Shown here in pieces: positions 57,216 to 64,000 of a DNA stretch of 64,000 nucleotides (position 1 is its first letter; each line of letters starts with the position of its first letter). Source of the stretch: Pseudomonadota bacterium (GTDB lineage Bacteria; Pseudomonadota; Gammaproteobacteria; Burkholderiales; Eutrophovitaceae); the NCBI GenBank assembly GCA_027624715.1, contig JAQBTV010000003.1:124001-188000 (forward strand), in the 5' to 3' direction. A model generated the notes under the pieces. The model was not told the DNA's origin. It did not search any database and saw only the letters and a list, made by a program, of their open reading frames with translations. Position numbers and translations under genes: made by a program.

Positions 57216-57256
57216 GCGGTTAAGAGTGTTGTGAAGTCTTTCATGAATCGTTGAGA

Positions 57257-58438
57257 ATGCGAGTCCATTTAGATCCCATCGGGGGCATCGCGGGAGATAT
57301 GTTCATCGCCGCCATTCTAGACGCGAAACCAGAATGGTACGATGAAATGTGTGCGGCGATTCGTATTGCAGGCTTGCCCAAAGAGGTAGGGCTGTCTCTA
57401 CTGCCACACTCTGATTTTGCTCTCACAGGGAAACGTTTTAATGTTGATGAGCTAGGCGTCCATGAGCATCATCATACGTCGTTTTCGTACATCAGAAGTG
57501 CGTTGTCCGCTTCAGATTTGGATCCTCAAGTACGGCAAATTGCAATCGATATTTTTTGTCTTTTGGCAGAGGCTGAATCGGCTGTTCATGGTAAGCCTGT
57601 TGAGACCATTAGTTTTCATGAAGTGGGCGAGTGGGATTCTATTGCGGACATTGTTGGAGCGGCATTTTTAATTGATAAGCTCTCAGCTAGTTGGACCTTA
57701 AGTGCTCTGCCACTTGGGCGTGGCACAGTTGATACTAGTCATGGTATTTTGCCAGTACCTACACCGGCGACGGTTAAGCTGTTGGAGGGTTTTTACTTTG
57801 ATGACGATGGTCTCGATGGGGAGCGAATCACCCCGACCGGTGCCGCGATTTTGGCGTATCTAAAACCACGACAATCAGGCGCAGGGCAGGCTGGTAAGCT
57901 TATTGCTTCTGGTACGGGTTTTGGGACTAAGGTTTTTTCAAAGAAAAGTAATGTCTTACGAGCGTTAATGATATCGGCTGCTGGTCAAGAGAATAGTTCG
58001 CAGAACGTGATATATCAAATTGATTTTGATGTCGATGACCAGAGCGCTGAAGACCTAGCGATAGGGTTAGACCATATTCGTGCAATCCCTACGGTGCTAG
58101 ATGTTACCCAGGCCGTAACGTTCGGGAAAAAAGGGCGGATGGCAATAATAATTCGTGTTCTTGCAGAGACCACTCAGATCGATCAGGTTTTTGATGCTTG
58201 TTTTTTTGAAACAACAACGATTGGATTGCGCTATCAGATATTGAGCCGCGTGACTCTTGATCGATGGAAAAAGAACTGCGTCACGGAAATGTTGGAGGCA
58301 GAATGTAAGTTTGTGATCCGACCCGGGGCCACAACCGTTAAGGTTGAAGCAGACGCTCTTGTTGACATTCAAGGGCATGCTAATCGAGAAGGCATACGAC
58401 GAGAGATGGCAATCAAATATGGGGTAACAGGTGATTGA
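57257..58438 (+). CDS. larC: Nickel insertion protein LarC
   Basis: A 393-residue CTP-dependent nickel insertase that completes the nickel-pincer nucleotide. It starts MRVHLDPIGGIAGDMFIAAI, the family hallmark. The histidine-rich metal-binding part is short here (VHEHHHTSF). SFHEVGEWDSIADIVGAAFL, PTPATVKLLEG and TPTGAAILAYL follow, and the second half (about 255-393) is the LarC2 part. It is a single continuous frame, unlike the L. plantarum gene, which needs a frameshift. The ATG at 57257 is chosen; a TTG two codons earlier is possible. It overlaps larE by 8 bases. Confidence 0.9.
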   Translation: MRVHLDPIGGIAGDMFIAAILDAKPEWYDEMCAAIRIAGLPKEVGLSLLPHSDFALTGKRFNVDELGVHEHHHTSFSYIRSALSASDLDPQVRQIAIDIFCLLAEAESAVHGKPVETISFHEVGEWDSIADIVGAAFLIDKLSASWTLSALPLGRGTVDTSHGILPVPTPATVKLLEGFYFDDDGLDGERITPTGAAILAYLKPRQSGAGQAGKLIASGTGFGTKVFSKKSNVLRALMISAAGQENSSQNVIYQIDFDVDDQSAEDLAIGLDHIRAIPTVLDVTQAVTFGKKGRMAIIIRVLAETTQIDQVFDACFFETTTIGLRYQILSRVTLDRWKKNCVTEMLEAECKFVIRPGATTVKVEADALVDIQGHANREGIRREMAIKYGVTGD

Positions 58439-59270
58439 AGAAGCGCCTAAGCAGGCGGCTAGAATAACTGCGCTGCTCGCTGAGATGCGAGAGATCTCCG
58501 TTGCCGTTAGCGGCGGCATTGATAGCGTGACGCTTGCTATGTTGGCGACACGGACAAAGAGTATTAATGTTCAAATGTACCATGCCGTTTCCCCAGCAGT
58601 GCCATCACAGGCAACAGATCGAGTGAAGCAGCTTGCTCAAGACTATGATTGGGATCTCAAAATTTTGGACGCACGCGAATTTGCTGACGAAGACTATTTA
58701 TCGAATCCAGTCAATCGTTGTTTTTACTGTAAAACAAATTTATATAAAGCAATATCAACTGTTACCGCAAATGTCGTCTTATCAGGAGCAAATGTGGACG
58801 ATTTATCCGATTACCGACCTGGACTAGATGCGGCTAAAAATGCGAAAGTTCGCCATCCATTTGTTGAAACCCATACGGATAAACGAATGGTTAGAGCCAT
58901 CGCTAAGTACATTGGCTTGGGCGAGCTATCTGAACTGGCAGCATCTCCTTGTCTGTCGAGTCGGGTTGAGACGGGCATCCGAATTGATCCCGAACTTTTG
59001 CCTCTTATTAATGAGTCTGAGCGTCTGATTAAACAGTCGGTGCTCCCAGAGCCCAAAACAGTGAGATGCCGGCTTCGAGCAACAGGCATTGTAATTGAGT
59101 TGGATGGAGTGTCTTTATCGAGCCTGACGACTGAAAAAGAACGCTCATTAAAAGGGATTATCAATGCGGTTTTTGAAAAACGAGGGCATCGTTATCCTGT
59201 CAGCTTCGAAGCCTATAAAGTAGGCAGCGCATTTATTCATATTCGTTCTGTGGATACGCACCCTTTCTAA
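58431..59270 (+). CDS. larE: ATP-dependent sacrificial/cluster sulfur transferase LarE
   Basis: A 279-residue PP-loop enzyme that adds sulfur to the pyridinium carboxylates of the cofactor. The ATP motif AVSGGIDSVTLAML lies at 25-38. C97 and C100 (NRCFYCKTNLY) and C174 (SPCLSSRVETG) form the three-cysteine set of LarE proteins thought to hold a [4Fe-4S] cluster. Single-cysteine LarE, as in L. plantarum, has only the last one and gives up its own sulfur. GTG at 58431 is the start, within the larC end. It ends directly before larB. Confidence 0.9.
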   Translation: MIEEAPKQAARITALLAEMREISVAVSGGIDSVTLAMLATRTKSINVQMYHAVSPAVPSQATDRVKQLAQDYDWDLKILDAREFADEDYLSNPVNRCFYCKTNLYKAISTVTANVVLSGANVDDLSDYRPGLDAAKNAKVRHPFVETHTDKRMVRAIAKYIGLGELSELAASPCLSSRVETGIRIDPELLPLINESERLIKQSVLPEPKTVRCRLRATGIVIELDGVSLSSLTTEKERSLKGIINAVFEKRGHRYPVSFEAYKVGSAFIHIRSVDTHPF

Positions 59271-59936
59271 ATGGACGCTAAAAAAGACATTAACTTAGAC
59301 TTTGATCGAGAAGATCGCATTGGACTTGATGAAGCTATTTTCTGCGAGGGGAAAACGGCGGAACAAATAGCCGAAATTCTTTTTCAGGCTAAATTGAGGC
59401 AGCATCGGTTTCTTCTCACGCGCTTTTCTCAAGATAAACAACAACACGTCCTTAGCCTAGGCGATTTTGAGATGGATTATGACCCGATTTCACAAACCGG
59501 TTTCTCTCCTGACTCAAATAAGCTTCTGAGTCAAAATCAGGTATCAGTAATTTGTGCGGGCACCTCGGATATCCCGGTCGCAAGAGAGGCAGCTAGGACG
59601 TTGCAATACTATGGGCATCAAGCCAAAGAGATATCTGATGTGGGTGTGGCGGGGTTGTGGCGATTGCTTGATCGATTAGATGATATTAAGGCGTCTAAAG
59701 TTATTATTGTAGTGGCGGGAATGGATGCGGCATTGCCAACAGTCTTGGGCGGCTTGGTTGCGCAACCGCTTATTGGGGTTCCAACTTCCGTTGGATATGG
59801 CGTAGCTCAAGGCGGAGCCGCCGCGCTTCATGCCATGTTGGTCAGTTGTTCTCCAGGGATAACCGTCACAAATATTGATAACGGTTATGGTGGCGCATGC
59901 GCCGCCCTGAGAATACTCAGGACAGCACATATTTAA
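59271..59936 (+). CDS. larB: Nickel-pincer cofactor biosynthesis protein LarB
   Basis: A 221-residue protein with a PurE-like C-terminal domain. The N-terminal half has DFDREDRIGLDEAIFCEGKT and AEQIAEILF. The C-terminal part has AGTSDIPVAREAARTLQYYG, DVGVAGLWRLL, VAGMDAALPTVLGGLVA and GVPTSVGYGVAQGG, ending in NIDNGYGGACAALRILR. LarB carboxylates and hydrolyses nicotinic acid adenine dinucleotide, the first step to the cofactor. It starts at the base after the larE stop. The order A-C-E-B differs from the larA-B-C-D-E order of L. plantarum, and no larD (glycerol/lactate channel) is present. Confidence 0.92.
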   Translation: MDAKKDINLDFDREDRIGLDEAIFCEGKTAEQIAEILFQAKLRQHRFLLTRFSQDKQQHVLSLGDFEMDYDPISQTGFSPDSNKLLSQNQVSVICAGTSDIPVAREAARTLQYYGHQAKEISDVGVAGLWRLLDRLDDIKASKVIIVVAGMDAALPTVLGGLVAQPLIGVPTSVGYGVAQGGAAALHAMLVSCSPGITVTNIDNGYGGACAALRILRTAHI

Positions 59937-59944
59937 TTTTAAAC

Positions 59945-60427
59945 TTACCGAAGATCAGAGGCTACTGCATCAATAGCAACTTGGGCGCAAATCCCGTCGT
60001 CACTTGAGGGCGCACCAGATACTCCGATTGATCCAATATGCTCCCCGCTGGCAGTCATTACAGGAAGGCCGCCTTCAAATGTTGCGATACCTGGAACATG
60101 GGCAATACCAGGATTGCGGGTGCTCGCAATTTCGCCTAGTAATTTTGTTGAGAACGGTAACCCGGCAGATGATTCTGCTTTAAGTATCGCGATATCAATG
60201 CTTTTTAGGTACGCTCGATCCATGCGTTCAAAATAAACCAAATTCCCTCCAGCATCCATAATGGCAATATTCATACGCCAACCTTCTTGAATCGCTCTCT
60301 CTTCGCAGGCTTGCGCCATTTTTTTTGCTACGTCTAAAGTCATCACGGGTCTCATTTCCACCGCGCTCGCGCCACCGCAAAAAAAAGCGGAAACAGATAA
60401 AACTAAAAAACTAGCTAACTTTCTCAT
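59945..60427 (-). CDS. Secreted GlcG/HbpS-type (DUF336) protein
   Basis: A 160-residue protein with a signal peptide (LASFLVLSVSAFFCGGASA) and one GlcG/HbpS domain. Motifs are MTLDVAKKMAQACEERAIQ, MNIAIMDAGGNLVYFERMD, KAESSAGLPFSTK, GIATFEGGLPVM and IGSIGVSGAPSSDDGICAQ. Relatives bind heme or are found in glycolate operons (GlcG); function is poorly defined. It ends 8 bases from the larB stop, tail to tail, and may be unrelated to it in transcription. It is exported to the periplasm. Confidence 0.88.
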   Translation of the reverse strand: MRKLASFLVLSVSAFFCGGASAVEMRPVMTLDVAKKMAQACEERAIQEGWRMNIAIMDAGGNLVYFERMDRAYLKSIDIAILKAESSAGLPFSTKLLGEIASTRNPGIAHVPGIATFEGGLPVMTASGEHIGSIGVSGAPSSDDGICAQVAIDAVASDLR

Positions 60428-60463
60428 TTTTTCTCCTCGAGTATAAAAAACTTACATCGCCTA

Positions 60464-61795
60464 TTATAAAACATATCGAGCCAGATCTTCGCTTTCCGAA
60501 AGATCTTTAAGGCGCGTATTAACATAGTTAACGTCAATTGAAATGGTCTCACCCTGATGCTTGGTGGCATCATAGGACAAATCCTCCAAGAGTTTCTCCA
60601 TCACAGTATAGAGTCTACGAGCGCCGATATTCTCTGTTGCCTCATTAACGTGCCAGGCAATCTCTGCGATTCGACGAATGCCTTCCGGTATGAACTTAAG
60701 ACTGATGTCTTCAGTTCGCATCAACGCTTCATACTGTTTACATAAGCAGGCGTCAGTTGACGTGAGAATGCACTCAAAGTCTTCAACATTCAAACTTGTG
60801 AGCTCTACTCTAATGGGGAATCGGCCTTGAAGTTCGGGTATTAAATCTGAAGGTTTTGTTAAGTGAAACGCTCCACTACCAATGAACAATATATGATCAG
60901 TTTTGACCATGCCATATTTCGTCGATACGGTAGTCCCTTCGACGAGCGGCAGCAAATCTCGCTGCACGCCTTGTCGAGAGACTTCGCCCCCATGACTTTC
61001 TTGGCGCCCAGAAATCTTGTCAATTTCATCTAAAAAGACAATCCCATTCTCTTCAGCATTAGAAATGGCAGCGGTTTTTATTTCGTCATCATTGATGAGC
61101 TTTCCGGCCTCTTCGTCAACGAGAATTTTTAAAGCATCTTTAATCTTTAATTTACGTTTCTTTGTTTTGTTCGGCCCTATATTTTGGAACATACTTTGTA
61201 TCTGAGATGAGAGGTCTTCCATTCCTGGCGGTGCGAGGATTTCCATTTGAGCACTCAACTGCGAGACATCAATTTCAATTTCTTTTTCATCTAACTCCCC
61301 CTCCCGAAGTCTTTTCCTGAATTTTTGTCGCGTAGTTGATTCAGTTGCGCCACTAGATTCATTTATATCAGAAGTGCGCGCAGGCGGGAGTAGCGCATCC
61401 AAAACTCGTTCCTCTGCTAGATCTTCCGCTAGATGTCTTACCCGTAGAGTCTCCTTTTCGCGCATTTGCTTGATGCCAATGTCTATGAGGTCACGAATAA
61501 TTGATTCGACGTCTTTGCCGACATAGCCGACCTCAGTAAACTTTGTCGCCTCAACTTTGATGAATGGCGCGCCAGAAAGCCGGGCTAAACGCCGAGCAAT
61601 TTCTGTTTTTCCAACACCAGTAGGACCAATCATGAGGATATTCTTGGGTGTAATTTCTTGTTTAAGTGGCTCGGCGACTTGTTTGCGTCTCCATCGATTT
61701 CTAAGGGCGATGGCAACAGCTCGTTTCGCTGAGCGTTGTCCAACGATATGTTTATCCAGCTCGTGGACAATTTCTTGAGGGGTCATTTGTGACAT
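60464..61795 (-). CDS. hslU: HslUV protease ATPase subunit HslU
   Basis: A 443-residue AAA+ unfoldase. It begins [20 protein letters not shown], with Walker [16 protein letters not shown] near residue 57, then [16 protein letters not shown] with the pore tyrosine motif GYVG, and Walker [12 protein letters not shown]. The intermediate I domain covers about 110-240. The C-terminal tail ends [13 protein letters not shown], which docks into HslV. It feeds unfolded proteins to HslV. It follows hslV after 22 bases. Confidence 0.97.
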   Translation of the reverse strand: MSQMTPQEIVHELDKHIVGQRSAKRAVAIALRNRWRRKQVAEPLKQEITPKNILMIGPTGVGKTEIARRLARLSGAPFIKVEATKFTEVGYVGKDVESIIRDLIDIGIKQMREKETLRVRHLAEDLAEERVLDALLPPARTSDINESSGATESTTRQKFRKRLREGELDEKEIEIDVSQLSAQMEILAPPGMEDLSSQIQSMFQNIGPNKTKKRKLKIKDALKILVDEEAGKLINDDEIKTAAISNAEENGIVFLDEIDKISGRQESHGGEVSRQGVQRDLLPLVEGTTVSTKYGMVKTDHILFIGSGAFHLTKPSDLIPELQGRFPIRVELTSLNVEDFECILTSTDACLCKQYEALMRTEDISLKFIPEGIRRIAEIAWHVNEATENIGARRLYTVMEKLLEDLSYDATKHQGETISIDVNYVNTRLKDLSESEDLARYVL

Positions 61796-61817
61796 AGTGA
61801 TTACGTTTTTTCTTTAC

Positions 61818-62360
61818 CTATGTGTTTAGGGTTTCAATTGTGTGGTTTTGATTGGTATAGATACAAATGTCACCTGCAATAGTGAGTGCGGTTTTGACGA
61901 TTTCTTCAGCAGTTTGATCCGAATATTGTAGTAATGCTTTTGCCGCCGCTTGAGCAAATCCACCTCCGCTTCCAATGGCAATGAGGCCGTCCTCTGGCTC
62001 AATCACGTCTCCATTACCAGTAATGATGAGCGACGTGGTTGAGTCAGAAACCGCAAGCATGGCCTCGAGCCGCCTAAGCATCCGGTCTGTTCTCCAATCT
62101 TTAGCGAGTTCTACTGCAGCTCTTAGTAATTGCCCTTGATGTTTTTCTAGTTTTGCTTCAAATCGTTCAAATAGTGTGAACGCGTCAGCCGTGCCACCAG
62201 CAAACCCAGCGAGTATTTTCCCGTGATACAACTTTCGAACTTTCTTTGCCGTGCCCTTCATAACAAGGTTACCAAGTGTTACTTGCCCATCACCACCGAT
62301 TGCGACTTGATTGTCTTTTCTAACGGAGATAATGGTTGTTCCGTGCATATCGTTTTTCAT
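61818..62360 (-). CDS. hslV: HslUV protease catalytic subunit HslV
   Basis: A 180-residue threonine protease of the proteasome type. After a short leader (MKNDMHG) the catalytic threonine T8 starts the mature chain [72 protein letters not shown] and [18 protein letters not shown] are typical. The ATG at 62360 is used; a second ATG four codons later would also leave the threonine. It forms double hexamers capped by HslU. Confidence 0.96.
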   Translation of the reverse strand: MKNDMHGTTIISVRKDNQVAIGGDGQVTLGNLVMKGTAKKVRKLYHGKILAGFAGGTADAFTLFERFEAKLEKHQGQLLRAAVELAKDWRTDRMLRRLEAMLAVSDSTTSLIITGNGDVIEPEDGLIAIGSGGGFAQAAAKALLQYSDQTAEEIVKTALTIAGDICIYTNQNHTIETLNT

Positions 62361-62387
62361 AAAGGTGTTACGTCCTCTTGTGTATAA

Positions 62388-62419
62388 ACGGGCTGAGGCA
62401 GGATCTTACCTCAGCCCAA
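62388..62419. terminator. Perfect 9-bp hairpin upstream of hslV
   Basis: GGGCTGAGG (62390-62398) and CCTCAGCCC (62409-62417) form a perfect stem with a 10-nt loop. On the minus strand it lies between the upstream remnant gene and hslV, followed by GTTTATAC with few T. It may be a weak terminator for the remnant or a leader structure for hslV. Confidence 0.5.
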
Positions 62420-62426
62420 AGGGTAT

Positions 62427-62528
62427 TTAGCACAGTGCTGCCAACATCACGCTTACTAAAACCAACTGTACAAGAACCGTAATGTTAGAAATCGTGAACT
62501 TACTAGTCGCGAATACAGTCGGACTCAT
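62427..62528 (-). CDS. Possible 33-residue membrane peptide
   Basis: An ATG at 62528 opens a 33-residue frame ending in a strongly hydrophobic segment (ITVLVQLVLVSVMLAALC), with polar residues before it. That pattern suits a single-helix small membrane protein. Its beginning overlaps, in another frame, the end of the remnant gene at 62503-62775. The nearest GGAG lies too far upstream (about 13 bases). It could be chance or the remnant C-terminus of a larger membrane protein. No family was recognised. Confidence 0.25.
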   Translation of the reverse strand: MSPTVFATSKFTISNITVLVQLVLVSVMLAALC

Positions 62529-62775
62529 CGAATAGCCAATTCTCCGGCAAGTACTTCGCCGTGTATTCGCGCCCACCGGTCACGCCTTGATATTTGCCAG
62601 TCCTGCCAATATAACGCGTTTTACCCGTAACGCCAGAACCTGCGCTTACATCACCGTGGCGTCGCTCGCTAGTGGTGAACAACATGTCACCATCCTTTAC
62701 AGTGTTGATGGAGGCAACGCTGTCATATCTGGGTATTGGTGTACAACCACCAACACCGTCGTGGGGCAACATCAT
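62503..62775 (-). pseudogene. Likely N-terminally truncated remnant of a secreted beta-barrel-like protein
   Basis: A 90-codon frame. Its middle (GDMLFTTSERR, GVTGKTRYIGRTGKYQGVTG, GREYTAKYLPE) resembles the C-terminal repeat-like half of small secreted proteins with a GTGKYxGITGxGTY pattern. The N-terminal part has no signal peptide or start typical of that group, and a stop lies just upstream of the two ATG codons. It therefore looks like the leftover end of a longer gene. The resemblance is from memory of the pattern, not a search. Confidence 0.35.
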
Positions 62776-62894
62776 TTTTGAAAACCAAAGTTATTTCACA
62801 ACGGCGCCAGCAGTGGCTACCCCTTTTTTTATCTCTGAAGTAGTATATACAACCAAAGAGTAAACACCTCATTTTACTAAAATGGGAAAATAAT
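62776..62894. other. Spacer between remnant genes
   Basis: 119 bases without a recognised gene. The stretch TTTTACTAAAATGGG near 62873-62887 is a short imperfect inverted repeat before the next frame. No promoter of consensus quality was seen. Confidence 0.4.
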
Positions 62895-63103
62895 ATGAAA
62901 AACGAAACTTACTGCTTAGTTCTAACTATTATTCTTACAAGTTTGTTATGGATTCCATATATTCTCAATAGACTTTATGAGCATAAATTACAAGTATTAA
63001 GAAATCCTAACCGTTTGGGATTCCGTATATACGAACCTTGTCTTTTGTCATCGCTTCGGCTGCACAGTTTTATTTAGCGATTATTGTTTTAAGAAGCCTT
63101 TAA
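62895..63103 (+). pseudogene. Internally deleted MAPEG-family membrane protein gene
   Basis: The frame from ATG 62895 begins like a MAPEG protein (KNETYCLVLTIILTSLLWIP then YILNRLYE). After about 42 codons it stops making sense and ends at 63077. In the +2 frame the DNA then reads YIRTLSFVIASAAQFYLAII and VLRSL up to a stop at 63101-63103. That matches the last MAPEG helix (the usual RTLxF signature). A middle part of roughly 60-70 codons with two helices is missing, so the gene is an internal-deletion pseudogene with the junction near 63015-63035. MAPEG proteins are membrane eicosanoid/glutathione enzymes; bacterial roles are unclear. Confidence 0.7.
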
Positions 63104-63355
63104 TGTATATATTGGACATGTATAAATTAGACAGTCAACTCAAAGGGACTGCGTTCAGAAAAGACAGTCTTGAAAAGAATACAGGAATAGAATTCAAAAA
63201 CCGGGGCAGCGCCGACCAGCTGCATGAAACCTGAGTGCAGCTTAAACTGACATCAAGTTTGTTTTGTTCTTGGGGTCTACTTCAGCAGGCCATGCTGACA
63301 ATACGAATAAACTGCTTATGTAGAGAACACTTATTTGAAACAAGATGGAGAACTT
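63104..63355. other. Intergenic stretch before the rhodanese gene
   Basis: 252 bases with no recognised gene or RNA. It has no strong repeat or clear sigma-70 promoter by eye. GGAG at 63347-63350 is the ribosome-binding site of the following gene. Confidence 0.5.
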
Positions 63356-63733
63356 ATGAAATCAGCCAAAGTGTATTTAGAAGAAGCCCACGCTGTTGTT
63401 GAAAAAATGTCGGTGCCAGACGCTCTCAAACTTCATGGCAAAAGCGAGGTGATTTTCGTGGATGTACGCGACAGCGGCGACATTGCAAAGTCTGGTACTG
63501 TTGCTGGCGCATTGCGGGTGCCACGGGGCTTTATTGAATTTGCCGCCGATGATTCGATGAGTTATTTTAATCCAGCTTTGAGCAAGGACAAAACACTTTG
63601 CCTTCTTTGTGGTGCCGGTGGGCAAGCTGCCCTGGCTGGTAAAACGCTCAAAGAAATGGGCTACACCAAGGTATTCAATATCGGTGGCTTTAGCGAATGG
63701 AAAGACGCTGGTGGGCCGGTAGAGCCTCACTGA
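63356..63733 (+). CDS. Rhodanese-like domain protein
   Basis: A 125-residue single rhodanese domain. Motifs are VIFVDVRDSGDIAKSGTVAGALRVPRG, the active loop LCLLCGAGGQAALAGKTL with the probable catalytic Cys, and VFNIGGFSEWKDAGGPVE at the end (GG-x-x-xW). Such proteins move sulfane sulfur (thiosulfate to cyanide or thiols). The ATG at 63356 is preferred, because GGAG lies 6 bases upstream; a TTG at 63335 would add seven residues. The loop reads CGAGGQA where many rhodaneses have CxxGxR, so the loop arginine is absent. The next gene on the same strand starts 70 bases later. Confidence 0.88.
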   Translation: MKSAKVYLEEAHAVVEKMSVPDALKLHGKSEVIFVDVRDSGDIAKSGTVAGALRVPRGFIEFAADDSMSYFNPALSKDKTLCLLCGAGGQAALAGKTLKEMGYTKVFNIGGFSEWKDAGGPVEPH

Positions 63734-63803
63734 TCGGCGCGAGGTTTTCCGTCGCTCATCTCTAGTTCTTCATCTTCAACAGCCATAAACAATTGGAAAA
63801 CCC

Positions 63804-64000
63804 ATGTCAATTTCTCATTATTCAGCTACGGTTCCTGTTTTAAAGCAGATGCTCTTAGCACTCAGCGATGTGCTAAAAAAAGGCGAAGAGTACGCACAAC
63901 AGCGAAAATTCGATCCGGTCACTTTATTGCAGTCACGCTTATTCCCAGACATGCTGCCATTGGCACGTCAAGTACAAATCGCCTGCGATTTTGCCCAAAG
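63804..64000 (+). CDS. DUF1993 family protein, N-terminal part (cut by window edge)
   Basis: The first 65 residues of a DUF1993 protein are visible, running off the right edge. It begins MSISHYSATVPVLKQMLLAL and continues with KFDPVTLLQSRLFPDMLPLA and RQVQIACDFAQ, which match the family helices closely. DUF1993 proteins have a DinB-like four-helix fold and no defined function. It may share a transcript with the rhodanese gene upstream. Confidence 0.82.
   Translation, partial: MSISHYSATVPVLKQMLLALSDVLKKGEEYAQQRKFDPVTLLQSRLFPDMLPLARQVQIACDFAQ

Noticed and set aside
62587-62863. Plus-strand frames of about 63 codons opposite the remnant gene.
   Set aside because: Composition looks like antisense noise and neither has a credible start site.

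Overview
The window looks like the replication-origin region of a low-GC, probably aquatic betaproteobacterium (Burkholderiales-like). This rests on gene order and protein resemblance; no search was run. Supporting signs are the run mnmE-mnmG-rsmG-parA-parB followed by the atp operon, 6S RNA next to zapA with an EVE-domain gene, def-fmt-rsmB-DUF4390-ntrY-ntrX, smg-topA, and gap-pgk-fba beside purE-purK-purC and a Sua5 gene. Origin signals are rpmH/rnpA/yidD/yidC diverging from dnaA-dnaN-gyrB, DnaA boxes on both sides of dnaA, and a perfect parS palindrome at 24477-24492. Genes from about 13.1 to 28.2 kb lie on the minus strand, and from 36.8 to 52.7 kb on the plus strand, so both arms read away from the origin.

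Layout from the left. A cut msbA-like ABC transporter gene (1-371) is followed by a BtuB-like TonB receptor under a cobalamin riboswitch (2620-2847). Next come a ZapB-like small protein, zapA, 6S RNA, an EVE protein, a TauE/SafE carrier and a 2OG-Fe(II) oxygenase broken by a one-base frameshift. A seven-gene minus-strand cluster (5.6-13.0 kb) encodes a complete Liv-type ABC importer, an M20 amidohydrolase and a malonyl-CoA synthetase. It looks like uptake and breakdown of an acylated compound. Then follow the F1Fo ATP synthase operon with a clear terminator, parAB, rsmG, mnmG, mnmE, yidC, yidD, rnpA and rpmH.

Right of the origin are dnaA, dnaN and gyrB, with topA convergent on gyrB by four shared bases, then smg. 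The plus-strand arm carries peptide deformylase and Met-tRNA formyltransferase, rsmB, a DUF4390 protein, a NtrY/NtrX-type two-component pair, transketolase, gap, pgk, fba, purE, purK, purC and tsaC/sua5. Two genes often found at these loci in relatives, dprA and pyk, are not present here.

The most distinctive accessory part is 52.7-60.4 kb. It has a serine-glyoxylate-type aminotransferase, an IlvD/Edd-family (sugar-acid) dehydratase, a divergent and complete nickel-pincer-nucleotide operon (larA-larC-larE-larB), and a secreted GlcG/HbpS-type protein. Together they suggest 2-hydroxy-acid or sugar-acid metabolism that uses a LarA-family racemase or epimerase. hslV-hslU follow. The stretch 62.4-63.3 kb holds gene remnants, including an internally deleted MAPEG gene. 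The window ends with a rhodanese and a cut DUF1993 gene. No tRNA, rRNA, CRISPR array, insertion sequence or prophage was seen.
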